64,000 nt of DNA from Albidovulum aestuarii (lineage in GTDB: Bacteria; Pseudomonadota; Alphaproteobacteria; Rhodobacterales; Rhodobacteraceae): contig NZ_JASBQQ010000006.1 in the NCBI RefSeq assembly GCF_029961185.1, positions 186,001 to 250,000 of the forward strand, read 5' to 3'. The notes beneath the pieces are model-generated. The model had not been told where the DNA came from. It saw only the letters and a list, made by a program, of their open reading frames with translations, and ran no database searches. A program made the position numbers and the translations under genes. Shown here piece by piece: positions 8,064 through 17,177 of the stretch. The stretch's first letter is position 1. Every line of letters starts with the position of its first letter.

Positions 8064-11011
8064 GCCAGATCAACCGGATCAGCGGCGGTCAGATCGATCG
8101 CGCGAAATCGCTCAACTTCACCTTTGACGGCAAGAGCTATCAGGGCCATCCCGGCGATACGCTCGCCTCGGCGCTTCTGGCCAACGGCGTGCGGCTGATG
8201 GGGCGGTCGTTCAAATACCACCGCCCGCGCGGCCTGCTGAGCTCGGGCTCGGAAGAGCCGAACGCGCTGGTCGAACTGCGCACCGGCGCGCGGCAGGAAC
8301 CAAACACGCGGGCCACCGTTGCCGAACTTTTCGACGGGCTGGAAGCCAAAAGCCAGAACCGCTGGCCGTCGCTCGCCTTCGACGCGATGGGGGTCAACGA
8401 CAAGCTGTCGCCCTTCTTGGCCGCAGGCTTCTACTACAAGACCTTCATGTGGCCGAAAGCTTTTTGGGAAAAGCTCTACGAGCCGATCATTCGACGTGCC
8501 GCGGGCCTCGGCAGCCTGTCGATGGAGGTCGACCCGGATACCTATGACAAGGGCTTCCTGCATTGTGACCTTCTGATCATCGGCGCGGGGCCCGCAGGCC
8601 TTGCCGCCGCGCTGACGGCAGGCCGGGCAGGGGCCGACGTCATCCTCGCCGATGAGGATTTCGCACTGGGTGGGCGTCTCAATGCCGAGACCTTCACCCT
8701 CGGCGACGCTTCCGGCGCGGACTGGGCCTCGGCCACGGTGGCCGAACTCGCCAACCTGCCCAATGTGCGGCTGATGCCACGCACCACGATTCTCGGCGCC
8801 TTCGATCACGGGATCTATGGCGCGTTGGAGCGGGTGTCGGATCATGTCGCTGTGCCCGCCAGCGGCAAACCGCGCCAGACTCTTTGGCGGATCTATACCA
8901 AACGCAGCCTGCTGTGTGCAGGCGCGACCGAACGGCCCATCGCCTTCGACAACAATGACCGTCCCGGTATCATGCTGGCCGGATCGCTGCGGGCCTTTGC
9001 CAACCGCTGGGCCGCCGTTCCCGACCGGCAAGTCGCGATCTTCACCAACAATGATGACGGCCACCGCACGGCGACCGACCTTCTGGCCAAGGGCGTCCGC
9101 GTGGCTGCGGTTATTGATACGCGCGCCGACGCGCCGCGCATGGCGGATTGCGAGCTTCTGGCCGGGGCCGAGGTCATCGACTGCAAGGGGCGGCTGGGCC
9201 TGACGTCGATCACGGTGCGTTTGGCTGGTGGCCAGACGCGGCAGATCGCCTGTGGTGCGCTGGGCGTGTCTGGCGGCTGGAACCCGAATGTGCATCTGAC
9301 CTGTCACCAGCGCGGCATCCCGGTCTGGAACGAGGCGCTGGCCGCCTTCGTTCCCGGCACGAACCCGGTGGGCATGAGCGTTGCCGGGGCTGCGAATGGC
9401 ACATTCTCGACCGCCGCAGCCCTTGCCACCGGTGCCGAGGGTGCCGTCCGGTCGCTGGCTGATCTGGGGTTCAAGGCGAAGGCAGCCGACCTGCCGCCGG
9501 CCGAGGATGCGCCGGTCAACCTGTCGCCCTTCTGGTACGTGAAAGGCGCGAGCCGAGCCTGGATCGACCAGCAGAACGATGTGACCGTGAAGGACGTGAA
9601 GCTCGCCCATCAGGAAGGCTATCGTTCAGTCGAGCATCTGAAGCGTTACACCACGCTCGGCATGGCGACTGATCAGGGCAAGACTGCGAATATGGGCGGG
9701 CTTGCGATCATGGCCGAGATGACGGGAAAATCGATCCCGGAAACCGGCACCACGATCTTCCGTCCGCCCTACACGCCCGTGCCCATCGCGGCATTCGCGG
9801 GCCGCTCGGCGGGAGCCGATTTCCGCCCCGTGCGGCTGACGCCCAGCCATGTATGGGCCGCCGAACAGGGCGCGGTCTTTGTTGAAGTCGGCATGTGGAA
9901 ACGTGCCCAGTGGTTCCCTAAGCCTGGCGAAACCCACTGGCGCCAATCGGTTGACCGCGAGGTTCTGGCAACGCGGCAATCGGTCGGCATCTGCGATGTG
10001 ACGACGCTCGGCAAGATCGACGTGCAGGGCACCGATGCGGCCGAATTCCTCAACCGCATCTACGCCAACGCCTTCGGCAAGCTCGCCGTCGGCAAGGTCC
10101 GTTACGGGCTGATGCTGCGCGAGGACGGGATGGTCATGGATGACGGCACCACCGCCCGTCTGGCCGAGGATCATTTCGTCACCACGACCACGACCGCGAA
10201 TGCCGTCAGCGTCTACCGCCACATGGAGTTCTGCCGTCAATGCCTCTGGCCCGATCTCGACGTGCAGATCATCTCAACGACCGAGGCCTGGGCGCAGTTA
10301 TCGGTCGCGGGCCCGAATGCCCGCAAGCTTCTGCAGAAGATCGTCGATGCCGAGCATGACATCTCGAACGAGGCCTTCCCCTACATGGCCTGCGGCGAGA
10401 TCACGGTTTGCGGCGGTCTCCGCGCGCGGCTCTTCCGCATCTCGTTCTCGGGCGAACTTGCCTATGAAATTGCCGTGCCGACGCGCTACGGCGACGGTCT
10501 GATCCGGGCGATGGTGGAGGCGGGCCGCGAGTTCGACGCGGTGGTTTACGGGACCGAGGCGCTGGGCGTCATGCGGATCGAAAAAGGACACGCAGCGGGC
10601 AATGAGCTGAACGGCACGACGACGGCGCTGAACCTCGGCATGGGCGGAATGGTGTCGAAAAAGAAGGACTCGATCGGCTCCACGCTCTCCGAACGCGAGG
10701 GGCTGACCCGCGACGACGCGCTGAACCTCGTGGGTTTCCGCCCCGTCGACCGCAGCCGGGCTTTCGTTGCCGGATCGCATTTCATCAACAAGGGCGATGC
10801 GGCCAATGCCGCCAACGATCAGGGCTACATGACTTCGGTCGCCTATTCGCCGAATCTCGGACATACGGTCGGGCTCGGCTTTCTCAAGAACGGTGCAAAC
10901 CGCAAGGGAGAGATCCTGCGCGCGGTGAACCCGGTCGCCAATGAAGAGGTCGAAGTCGAAGTGGTCAGCGCCCATTTCGTCGACCCGGAAGGAGAACGTC
11001 TCCGTGCATAA
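8060..11011 (+). CDS. mgdC: N-methylglutamate dehydrogenase subunit C (sarcosine oxidase alpha-like)
   Basis: 983 residues, normal for SoxA-type alpha subunits. The order is: an N-terminal ferredoxin-like fold without cluster cysteines (residues about 15-110), an FAD/NAD-binding Rossmann domain (GAGPAG at 175-180, second dinucleotide fold near residue 310-345), and a C-terminal half of aminomethyltransferase (GcvT) type that binds tetrahydrofolate (from about 600; LSVAGPNARKLLQ, ISFSGELAYEIAVP). It would take the methylene group from oxidised N-methylglutamate. It overlaps mgdB by 4 bases and mgdD by 8. Confidence 0.9.
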   Translation: MSQINRISGGQIDRAKSLNFTFDGKSYQGHPGDTLASALLANGVRLMGRSFKYHRPRGLLSSGSEEPNALVELRTGARQEPNTRATVAELFDGLEAKSQNRWPSLAFDAMGVNDKLSPFLAAGFYYKTFMWPKAFWEKLYEPIIRRAAGLGSLSMEVDPDTYDKGFLHCDLLIIGAGPAGLAAALTAGRAGADVILADEDFALGGRLNAETFTLGDASGADWASATVAELANLPNVRLMPRTTILGAFDHGIYGALERVSDHVAVPASGKPRQTLWRIYTKRSLLCAGATERPIAFDNNDRPGIMLAGSLRAFANRWAAVPDRQVAIFTNNDDGHRTATDLLAKGVRVAAVIDTRADAPRMADCELLAGAEVIDCKGRLGLTSITVRLAGGQTRQIACGALGVSGGWNPNVHLTCHQRGIPVWNEALAAFVPGTNPVGMSVAGAANGTFSTAAALATGAEGAVRSLADLGFKAKAADLPPAEDAPVNLSPFWYVKGASRAWIDQQNDVTVKDVKLAHQEGYRSVEHLKRYTTLGMATDQGKTANMGGLAIMAEMTGKSIPETGTTIFRPPYTPVPIAAFAGRSAGADFRPVRLTPSHVWAAEQGAVFVEVGMWKRAQWFPKPGETHWRQSVDREVLATRQSVGICDVTTLGKIDVQGTDAAEFLNRIYANAFGKLAVGKVRYGLMLREDGMVMDDGTTARLAEDHFVTTTTTANAVSVYRHMEFCRQCLWPDLDVQIISTTEAWAQLSVAGPNARKLLQKIVDAEHDISNEAFPYMACGEITVCGGLRARLFRISFSGELAYEIAVPTRYGDGLIRAMVEAGREFDAVVYGTEALGVMRIEKGHAAGNELNGTTTALNLGMGGMVSKKKDSIGSTLSEREGLTRDDALNLVGFRPVDRSRAFVAGSHFINKGDAANAANDQGYMTSVAYSPNLGHTVGLGFLKNGANRKGEILRAVNPVANEEVEVEVVSAHFVDPEGERLRA

Positions 11012-11570
11012 TCTGGCAGCCATCACGCCGCTTGGCGGCGCAAACGCCCGCGAGGACCGCATCGGCGGCATCACCATCGCCGAGAAACCGGATCGTGCCA
11101 TGGCGTCTCTCGCCACCCGGATGGGTCGCGACGGCGATGTCGCGAAGGCAGCGAAAAAGCTCTTTGGCTTCGCCCTGCCGGAACCCGGACGGATGGAGTC
11201 CAAAGGTGACTGGGCCGCATTCTGGACCGGTCCCGGTCAATGGATGGTGACTGCGCCCTTCGTCAGCCACGAGGATATCGCCCCGATCGTCAAGGCTGGC
11301 CTCGGCGATGCCGCCTCGATCACCGAACAGACCGATGGCTGGGCGCAATTCGACGTGGATGGATCTGATGTGGTTGATATGCTGGAACGTCTCTGTCCGG
11401 TCCCGTCCCGCCGTATGAAGGCGGGCGATGCCACACGAACCTCCATCGAGCATCTCGGCTGTTTCGTCCTTTGCCGGGTAACTGGTGAATCTTTCACCGT
11501 GATCTGCCCGAGGTCTTCAGCGGCATCAATGCATCACGCGCTTTCCGTAGCGGCCCGAAGTATCGCCTGA
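11004..11570 (+). CDS. mgdD: N-methylglutamate dehydrogenase subunit D (sarcosine oxidase gamma-like)
   Basis: 188 residues starting at GTG 11004, picked because GGAAGGAGA precedes it and family homology begins there; the frame stays open to 10941 inside mgdC. It is a SoxG-like protein related to the tetrahydrofolate-binding GcvT fold (WTGPGQWMVTAP, ITEQTDGWAQFDVDG, ATRTSIEHLGCFVLCR). Its stop is 4 bases from the stop of the convergent regulator gene; no terminator hairpin separates them. Confidence 0.87.
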   Translation: MHNLAAITPLGGANAREDRIGGITIAEKPDRAMASLATRMGRDGDVAKAAKKLFGFALPEPGRMESKGDWAAFWTGPGQWMVTAPFVSHEDIAPIVKAGLGDAASITEQTDGWAQFDVDGSDVVDMLERLCPVPSRRMKAGDATRTSIEHLGCFVLCRVTGESFTVICPRSSAASMHHALSVAARSIA

Positions 11571-11574
11571 GCAC

Positions 11575-12582
11575 CTATATCGTCGGCAAGGGACGGCCTT
11601 CTTCCACCCGAAGGCGGTTGATCTGGGCGCGGTCCTCATTCGGGCTGACGCCGAATTCCTGCCTGTAATGGCGTAGCAGGGGTACGACGGTTTCATAGCC
11701 GACGGCCAATGCGATATGCGTCAGGTTCTGTTTGGAAAACAGAACCAGTTGCCGCGCGGCCTTCATACGCAGCGAGCGATAGTAGTGGGACGGACTTTGC
11801 CCGGTCGCCTTTTTGAACTGTCTTTCAAGCTGCCGTGTCGAAACCCCGGCCTCGCGCGCGACATCCTCGATGCCGACCGGCTCCGAGATTCTCGACGAGA
11901 GGATTTCAACGGCTTTTGCGACCGAGCCTGGCAGGGAATCCTCAGTGCTGTCACGGCGATAGGTCGGTATTTTCTGGCGCACACCCCGACCGCGGACGAG
12001 GGGGTGTTGAAACCAGCACGCGACCTCTGTTGCTGCCTCACTTCCCAGTCGTTCCTCGATGAAATATAACATCAGATCAAAGGCAGCGGCGGCACCCGAC
12101 ACCGTGTACCGGTTGCGATCGAAGACGATGACATCGTCCCGCATCGCGATGGCCGGAAACTCCGCAGCGAACGCTGCTTCGTAGCACCAGTGAACCGAAC
12201 ATTCATGGTCATCCAAGAGACCCGCGCGGGCCAGTGGGAAGACGCCGCCGCTGACTCCACCCATCGCCACGCCGTGCCGCGCGAGCCGACGCAATTTCCC
12301 TTCCGCAGTTTTCCGGTCGGCGAAGTTCGTTGCCGGACCGCTGAGCAGGAACAGATAATCGATGCCGTCCGCTTCGGCCAGGGAATAACCGGGATCAAAG
12401 CCGACGGCCGCGCTCGATTCCACCCGTTCGCCATTCTCGGAGAGGATTCTCCATGCAAAGGCCTGGTGCCCGACGATCTCGTTCGCGGCCCGCAGCGGTT
12501 CGATCATTGACGTCAGGCACGACATCGGAAAACCCGGGAAGACGAGCAGGCCGACGGTCGTGACGTGTTGAATTTGCTTCAT
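11575..12582 (-). CDS. GlxA-family transcriptional regulator (DJ-1-like domain plus AraC HTH)
   Basis: 335 residues from ATG 12582; a GTG at 12606 is an equal alternative, as neither has a clear ribosome site. Residues about 10-180 form a class I glutamine amidotransferase/DJ-1-like sensor domain. The usual nucleophile Cys is replaced (GGVSGGVFPLA), so it is likely a ligand-binding and not catalytic domain. The C-terminal 110 residues are an AraC HTH pair (DVAREAGVSTRQLERQFKKA, IALAVGYETVVPLLRHYR). It is convergent with mgdD and divergent from the XRE gene. Control of the mgd/dmm genes is inferred from position only. Confidence 0.9.
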   Translation of the reverse strand: MKQIQHVTTVGLLVFPGFPMSCLTSMIEPLRAANEIVGHQAFAWRILSENGERVESSAAVGFDPGYSLAEADGIDYLFLLSGPATNFADRKTAEGKLRRLARHGVAMGGVSGGVFPLARAGLLDDHECSVHWCYEAAFAAEFPAIAMRDDVIVFDRNRYTVSGAAAAFDLMLYFIEERLGSEAATEVACWFQHPLVRGRGVRQKIPTYRRDSTEDSLPGSVAKAVEILSSRISEPVGIEDVAREAGVSTRQLERQFKKATGQSPSHYYRSLRMKAARQLVLFSKQNLTHIALAVGYETVVPLLRHYRQEFGVSPNEDRAQINRLRVEEGRPLPTI

Positions 12583-12709
12583 AGGATTTATACTATCAGG
12601 AAACACGCCGGATCATTGGGGATTTTGTCAACCAGGACGGCGACACGCTATCGAAGTGGTCGGCGGCGCGTTCTGAAGGACAGGCAGAGATGATTTTGCG
12701 AGGCGGGAT

Positions 12710-13339
12710 ATGAGTGCGGCACTTTTGGATCAGGACCCCCACCGTGTACGGGAAGAGCGTGAGAATATTCTGGAAGTGGCTATTGGCCGCGAAGTCAGGG
12801 CGTTTCGTCATCAGGCTGGCATAACCGTGGCTGAGTTGTCCAAGCGTACCGGGCTGTCGGTCGGAATGCTTTCCAAGATCGAAAATGGCAACACGTCGCC
12901 GTCCCTGTCCACGCTTCAGGCATTGGCTCATGCAATGAGCGTGCCAATCACTGCATTCTTCCGTCAGTTTGAAGATGTGCATCATGCTATTCATACCAAA
13001 TCTGGCGAAGGCGTCGAGATCGAACGGCGCGGCACACGGGCCGGACACCAGTACAACCTACTCGGCCATCTCGGGTCAAACTCGACTGGCGTGATCGTGG
13101 AGCCCTACCTCATCACGCTCAGTTCCGACGCTGATGTCTTTCCCACTTTCCAGCATGAAGGCATCGAGATGCTGTACATGCTCGAAGGAGAGGTCGATTA
13201 TCGGCACGGAAAGCACGTTTATCCGCTTAAACCGGGCGATACGCTGTTTTTCGATGCCGATGCACCGCACGGTCCGGAGGTTCTGGTCAAACTGCCTGCA
13301 CGGTACCTTTCGATCATCTCCTACTCGCCCGGTAAATAG
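12710..13339 (+). CDS. XRE-family regulator with C-terminal cupin domain
   Basis: 209 residues. Residues about 22-85 are a Cro/C1 helix-turn-helix (ITVAELSKRTGLSVGMLSKI), and residues about 125-205 a cupin with EGIEMLYMLEGEVDYRHG and PGDTLFFDADAPHGPE. Such two-domain proteins sense a small ligand through the cupin. It lies between the mgd and dmm arms, divergent from the GlxA-type gene, and converges on dmmC with 3 bases between the stops. A role in sensing methylamine or a pathway intermediate is inference. Confidence 0.92.
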   Translation: MSAALLDQDPHRVREERENILEVAIGREVRAFRHQAGITVAELSKRTGLSVGMLSKIENGNTSPSLSTLQALAHAMSVPITAFFRQFEDVHHAIHTKSGEGVEIERRGTRAGHQYNLLGHLGSNSTGVIVEPYLITLSSDADVFPTFQHEGIEMLYMLEGEVDYRHGKHVYPLKPGDTLFFDADAPHGPEVLVKLPARYLSIISYSPGK

Positions 13340-13342
13340 CGG

Positions 13343-14383
13343 TCAGTCCGGCCAAACGCCGGGCGAGGTCGGTGAGCCGTCGTCGAATTTCGACAGATAG
13401 TCGACGATTATCGGCCGGTTGCGGATGAACCCCTTATAGGTTGCAAGTTCTTCGGGCAGATCGCGGATCACCCGGTGCAGGCGGCGGCCCCATTTCGGCA
13501 CGGTCACGAGGTCTTCCAGCCGGATCAGGTAGCAGCGGATCGGGAAGACCAGCGCGTTCGAGCGCGGCAGGCGGAAGAAGGTCTGCAACTCGACCCGCAG
13601 ATGCTGTTTTTCACCGCAGTTCTCCGGCGTCAGCGTGGTCTTCTGGATACCCCATTTGTGATAGTTCTCAGGGCTCGTATCCAGCAGCGGGTTGACCGTC
13701 ATGGTCCAGTTCAGCCGCCGCGCGGGCGCGCCTTGCTGGATGTTGAGAAGGAATTTCAGCGCCCGTTTGAACACACCCATTTCATGGGCGAGCGGCACTG
13801 GCGCGTGCCATTCGAAAAAGTTCATGCCGATGTCGAAATCGAGCGACCAGTCGGCCTGCGTCGTCACCATACCGGCATCCATCCACAGATTGTCGTCGCG
13901 CTGATCCAGCACCGCGAAATCACCCTGGGTCTGGCGGGTGATGTATTCCATCGGCCCGTAGGGCAGCGTGGTTTCGTCCATGAAGACGAATTTCTGGTCA
14001 ATGCCCATGGGCTTGTTGATCCAGTGCCAGTTGTTGCCATCGCGGTGAAGTTCGAAGAGGTCCGGGTAGTCCTCAGACTTCGCGACCATGATCAGTTCCA
14101 GCAGGTCCCAGCCCGCCAGCGTCATATGCGGCAGCGACTGGCAGCGCAAAGGGTCTTCGGCCAGAACGATGGCCCGGTCTTTCATCTCCGAGACATAGTG
14201 TTCGTCGACATCGAAACGGTTTTCATAGACCGAGCCTTCGCGCCCGCCCTTATGCGGTTCCATGTTCACCGAATACATGTAGCTGTCTTCGTGGAACGGG
14301 AACGGAAAGCGCCGGATCGCCCATTCGGAATTGCGGAACGTGTAGGTGTCGCGGAACGTCTCGTCGCGGAATTGGATGCTCAT
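13343..14383 (-). CDS. dmmC: Dimethylamine monooxygenase subunit DmmC (heme-dependent oxidative N-demethylase, DUF3445)
   Basis: 346 residues of the DUF3445 / heme-dependent oxidative N-demethylase family. Visible family segments: FPFPFHEDSYMYSVN near the start, LTLAGWDLLELI-like core near residue 95 and LRVELQTFFRLPRSNALVFPIR near residue 275. Together with DmmA and DmmB it oxidises dimethylamine to methylamine, releasing formaldehyde. It is last in dmmDABC, starting 11 bases after dmmB, with GGAGA before the ATG. Subunit letters follow the published dmmDABC order. Confidence 0.9.
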   Translation of the reverse strand: MSIQFRDETFRDTYTFRNSEWAIRRFPFPFHEDSYMYSVNMEPHKGGREGSVYENRFDVDEHYVSEMKDRAIVLAEDPLRCQSLPHMTLAGWDLLELIMVAKSEDYPDLFELHRDGNNWHWINKPMGIDQKFVFMDETTLPYGPMEYITRQTQGDFAVLDQRDDNLWMDAGMVTTQADWSLDFDIGMNFFEWHAPVPLAHEMGVFKRALKFLLNIQQGAPARRLNWTMTVNPLLDTSPENYHKWGIQKTTLTPENCGEKQHLRVELQTFFRLPRSNALVFPIRCYLIRLEDLVTVPKWGRRLHRVIRDLPEELATYKGFIRNRPIIVDYLSKFDDGSPTSPGVWPD

Positions 14384-14394
14384 TTCCCAGTCTC

Positions 14395-15360
14395 CTAGCG
14401 GTCCAGGACCAGTTTCTTGCCCTCGAAGCGGCTGACGCAGGGCATGATCTTGCCGCAGCCCTTGCGCTGGTCGTCCTCCAGCCAGTGGTCGCGGTGAATG
14501 AAGGTGCCGTCATGTTCCAGCACATCGGTTTCGCACTGCCCGCAGGCACCGCCACGGCAGAGATAAGGCGCATCGACGCCCGCCGCCTCAATGGCTTCCA
14601 GCAGGCTTTGATGTTCGCCGACTTTCACGGTCTTTTTCGACTGGGCGAGATAGACCTCGAACGGCTTGCCTGATTGCGGGGCGAGGAATTCCTCGGAATG
14701 CACGGCCTCATCCGGCCAGCCCAAACGCCTGGCGGTATCCAGCACCCAGTTGATCATGCCCTTCGGACCACAGACATAGACATGCGTGCCCAAGGGCTGG
14801 CCGTCCAGCAGATGCTCAAGGTCGATCGCCTGCTTCTGGTCGTCGTAATAGATATGGACGTGTTCGGGGTGCTTTTCGGTCAGCTCATCGATATAGGACC
14901 CCAGCGCCTTCGTCCGCACCGAATAATGCAACTCAAACCGACCGTTCATCGCCGAAAGCTGCTTGATCTGGGCCAGGAACGGCGTGATGCCGATACCGCC
15001 CGCCAGCATCAGATGCTTTTTCGCACGCAGGTCGAGCGAGAAGAGGTTGACCGGATAGCTCAGCACCATCTTGTCGCCGGGCTTCACGTTCCGGTGCATG
15101 AAAAGTGACCCACCCCGCCCCTGATCGTCGCGCCGGACCGAGATCGTATAGGCGCTCTGGTCGCGCGGGTCGGACATCAGCGAATAGGGGTTCAAGCGGG
15201 TGATATCGCCGTCCTTCATCTCGACGACGGTATGGGCGCCGCCCGAGAAGGTCGGCAGCGGCCCGCCATCGGTGCGGACAAAGCGGAAGCGTTTCACCAG
15301 GTCGTTGACCTCGACCACATCGGTGACGGTCACGGCGATCTTTTCGGTTCCGGCGCTCAT
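14395..15360 (-). CDS. dmmB: Dimethylamine monooxygenase reductase subunit DmmB (PDR/VanB family)
   Basis: 321 residues from the ATG at 15360, which overlaps the dmmA stop (ATGA); an open frame further upstream is antisense-like and lies inside dmmA. The order is FMN-binding reductase domain (1-110; NPYSLMSDP), NAD-binding domain (115-225; LAGGIGITPFLAQI, VYVCGPKGMI) and C-terminal plant-type 2Fe-2S domain with Cys268, Cys273, Cys276 and Cys308. It passes electrons from NAD(P)H to the heme subunit. All cofactor residues seem intact. Confidence 0.92.
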   Translation of the reverse strand: MSAGTEKIAVTVTDVVEVNDLVKRFRFVRTDGGPLPTFSGGAHTVVEMKDGDITRLNPYSLMSDPRDQSAYTISVRRDDQGRGGSLFMHRNVKPGDKMVLSYPVNLFSLDLRAKKHLMLAGGIGITPFLAQIKQLSAMNGRFELHYSVRTKALGSYIDELTEKHPEHVHIYYDDQKQAIDLEHLLDGQPLGTHVYVCGPKGMINWVLDTARRLGWPDEAVHSEEFLAPQSGKPFEVYLAQSKKTVKVGEHQSLLEAIEAAGVDAPYLCRGGACGQCETDVLEHDGTFIHRDHWLEDDQRKGCGKIMPCVSRFEGKKLVLDR

Positions 15361-15965
15361 TTGTACAGCTCCACCGGTTCGGGCACCTCGCCGGGATCCT
15401 CGGCGTCGATGCAGACGCCCTGAAACGCGGCCAGACGGCGGGAATAATGATCGCGGACGAAGAGGTTCAGCCCGCAATGCGAACAGACGAAGGGATCGGT
15501 CATCACGTCTTCGGTGATGCCCTTGCAGTGGACGCATTGCATGCGCCGCGCGACGGATCCGCGATGTTCGGTCTGGATCGCCGAATGTGGGATCCCGGCG
15601 CTGACGGCTTCCTGCATCGCCTGACCCATCAGGCCCTCGGTCCCCGCAAGGTAAATCTGCAAGCCCATATGTGCGTCCGAAAGAATGCGCTGGAAGCGTT
15701 GGACGGAGGAACCATAACTTGGGCTAATGTGCAGGATCGCGGGTTTCAGCGCGGCGAGCTGGTCGGAATATTTTGTGCCTGTTCCCTTGGGGATGTAGAT
15801 CACATGCGCCTTGGCCATCACGCCAGGATCGGCCTTTGCCAGATCCAGTAGTGCCTCTGCCCCCTCGGCATCGGCGATCATCAGATGTGACTTGCCGGGT
15901 CGCGGTTCCAGCGTTCCGTAGACGGGCCTACTGGTAATCGAATCAGGAAAATTGAACTTGGACAT
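15357..15965 (-). CDS. dmmA: Dimethylamine monooxygenase subunit DmmA
   Basis: 202 residues. The N-terminal two thirds resemble a flavodoxin-like or reductase-like domain (SHLMIADAEGAEALLDLA, ILHISPSYGSSVQRF, QIYLAGTEGLMGQAMQ). The C-terminal part has four cysteines, 144/147 and 161/164, in a CxxC-x13-CxxC arrangement that suggests a rubredoxin-type iron or zinc site. It is one of the three subunits reported as necessary for dimethylamine monooxygenase activity. It overlaps dmmB by 4 bases and lies 72 bases after dmmD with a stem-loop in the gap. Confidence 0.9.
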   Translation of the reverse strand: MSKFNFPDSITSRPVYGTLEPRPGKSHLMIADAEGAEALLDLAKADPGVMAKAHVIYIPKGTGTKYSDQLAALKPAILHISPSYGSSVQRFQRILSDAHMGLQIYLAGTEGLMGQAMQEAVSAGIPHSAIQTEHRGSVARRMQCVHCKGITEDVMTDPFVCSHCGLNLFVRDHYSRRLAAFQGVCIDAEDPGEVPEPVELYK

Positions 15966-16000
15966 ATCGCGGATGTCTTCCTGTCTTGCGTCGTCATGGA

Positions 16001-16029
16001 GAAAGGGGCCACGAAGGGCAGCCCCTTTC
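16001..16029 (-). other. Intercistronic stem-loop between dmmD and dmmA
   Basis: GAAAGGGGC (16001-16009) pairs perfectly with GCCCCTTTC (16021-16029), an 11-base loop between. There is no T-tract on the minus strand after the stem, so it is more likely an mRNA stability or processing element than a full terminator. It would allow different levels of DmmD and DmmABC from one transcript. Confidence 0.6.
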
Positions 16030-16037
16030 GTTCGAAG

Positions 16038-17177
16038 TCAGCCCTTGACGGTACGGCGCTTCTTTTCGACGTCGTAGAACGGCATCGAATGGGTCGTGGC
16101 CGCGATCTCGCCATGTGTGTCGCAGCGGACGGTCAGCTTTGTGCCGTTGTTGGCGCAGTCCACGGGTACCCGTGCGATGGCGATATTGTGCTTATTGAGC
16201 GAAGAATACATCGCCTGCGTGACGACGCCGACCTGCTTGTCGCCTCGGAAGACCGGCGCGCCATTGCCCGGCGCACCGGTACCGTCGAGCTTCAGCCCCC
16301 AGATCTTGAAGCGTTCCTTGCCTTTCAGCCGGTAATGCTCCTCCGCGCCCCGGAAGCCGGTCTTGCCCGGCGAGACGGTGAAGTCGAGCCCAAGTTCCCA
16401 CAGCGTATCGCCGGGGCCCTCATCCTCGAACGGATACATCTCGGAATTGTCGTAGGGGAAGAACAGAAGGTAGCTTTCGGTCCTGAGAAGGTCGAGCGTC
16501 GTGAAGCGGCAGGGGATGATCCCCATCGACGCGCCTTCCTCCAGGATGCGGTCCCAGATCGTCGGGGCGTCCTGCCCCCGGCAGAAAAGCTCATATCCAC
16601 GCTCGCCGGTATAGCCGGTGCGTGAGATCATGACCGGGAAGCCGAACAGAGAAGTCTGCATATGGCTGAAGTAGTTGAGGTTACGAATGCCCTCGACATG
16701 CTTTTGCAGATAGTCCACCGCCAACGGCCCCTGCAACGAAAGGTCGTGCAGGTTGTCATCGAAGCGGATGGAGACATCGCGGCCGGTCGCGGCCATGGTC
16801 AGTTGCTCATGCGCGCTGCCTGAACCGTGAACGACCATCCAGCTGTTGGGACCCATCCGGTAGATGACGCAATCGTCGACAAACTTGCCTGCGTCATTCA
16901 GCATCGTGGCATAGACTGACCGGCCCGGCATGATCTTTTCAACATTGCGAGTCGTCGCGCGGTCGATGACGTGGCTGGCGGCGGGACCGGTGATGTGCAC
17001 CTTCTTCAGGCCCGAGACATCCATCAGGCCTGCCTTGGTGCGGATCGCCAGATATTCCTGTTCCGGGTCACCCTTGCTGTAGGACCACGCCGTACCCATT
17101 CCACTCCAGTCCTCAAGGTCCGAGCCGAGCGCGCGGTGACGGTCGGCAAGCGCCGAAAACCTCCATGATGCTGTCAT
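16038..17177 (-). CDS. dmmD: GcvT-like aminomethyltransferase DmmD
   Basis: 379 residues with the tetrahydrofolate-dependent aminomethyltransferase fold: AGLMDVSGLKKVHITGP near residue 50, DLSLQGPLAVDYLQ near 145, ISRTGYTGERGYELFC near 185 and a C-terminal barrel (VFRGDKQVGVVTQAMYSS). In Ruegeria pomeroyi dmmD is needed for growth on methylated amines but not for the oxygenase activity itself; a role in catching the released formaldehyde on folate is my inference from the fold. It is first gene of the operon dmmDABC and divergent from amt. Confidence 0.88.
   Translation of the reverse strand: MTASWRFSALADRHRALGSDLEDWSGMGTAWSYSKGDPEQEYLAIRTKAGLMDVSGLKKVHITGPAASHVIDRATTRNVEKIMPGRSVYATMLNDAGKFVDDCVIYRMGPNSWMVVHGSGSAHEQLTMAATGRDVSIRFDDNLHDLSLQGPLAVDYLQKHVEGIRNLNYFSHMQTSLFGFPVMISRTGYTGERGYELFCRGQDAPTIWDRILEEGASMGIIPCRFTTLDLLRTESYLLFFPYDNSEMYPFEDEGPGDTLWELGLDFTVSPGKTGFRGAEEHYRLKGKERFKIWGLKLDGTGAPGNGAPVFRGDKQVGVVTQAMYSSLNKHNIAIARVPVDCANNGTKLTVRCDTHGEIAATTHSMPFYDVEKKRRTVKG

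Noticed and set aside
7904-9610. 568-residue open frame on the minus strand inside mgdC
   Set aside because: It is antisense to a clearly recognised gene, has no family resemblance and follows from the high G+C codon pattern of mgdC.
6509-11570. Calling the operon sarcosine oxidase soxBDAG
   Set aside because: Homology alone would allow it, but the linkage to gmaS, mgsABC and dmmDABC and the cysteine-free delta subunit favour N-methylglutamate dehydrogenase.
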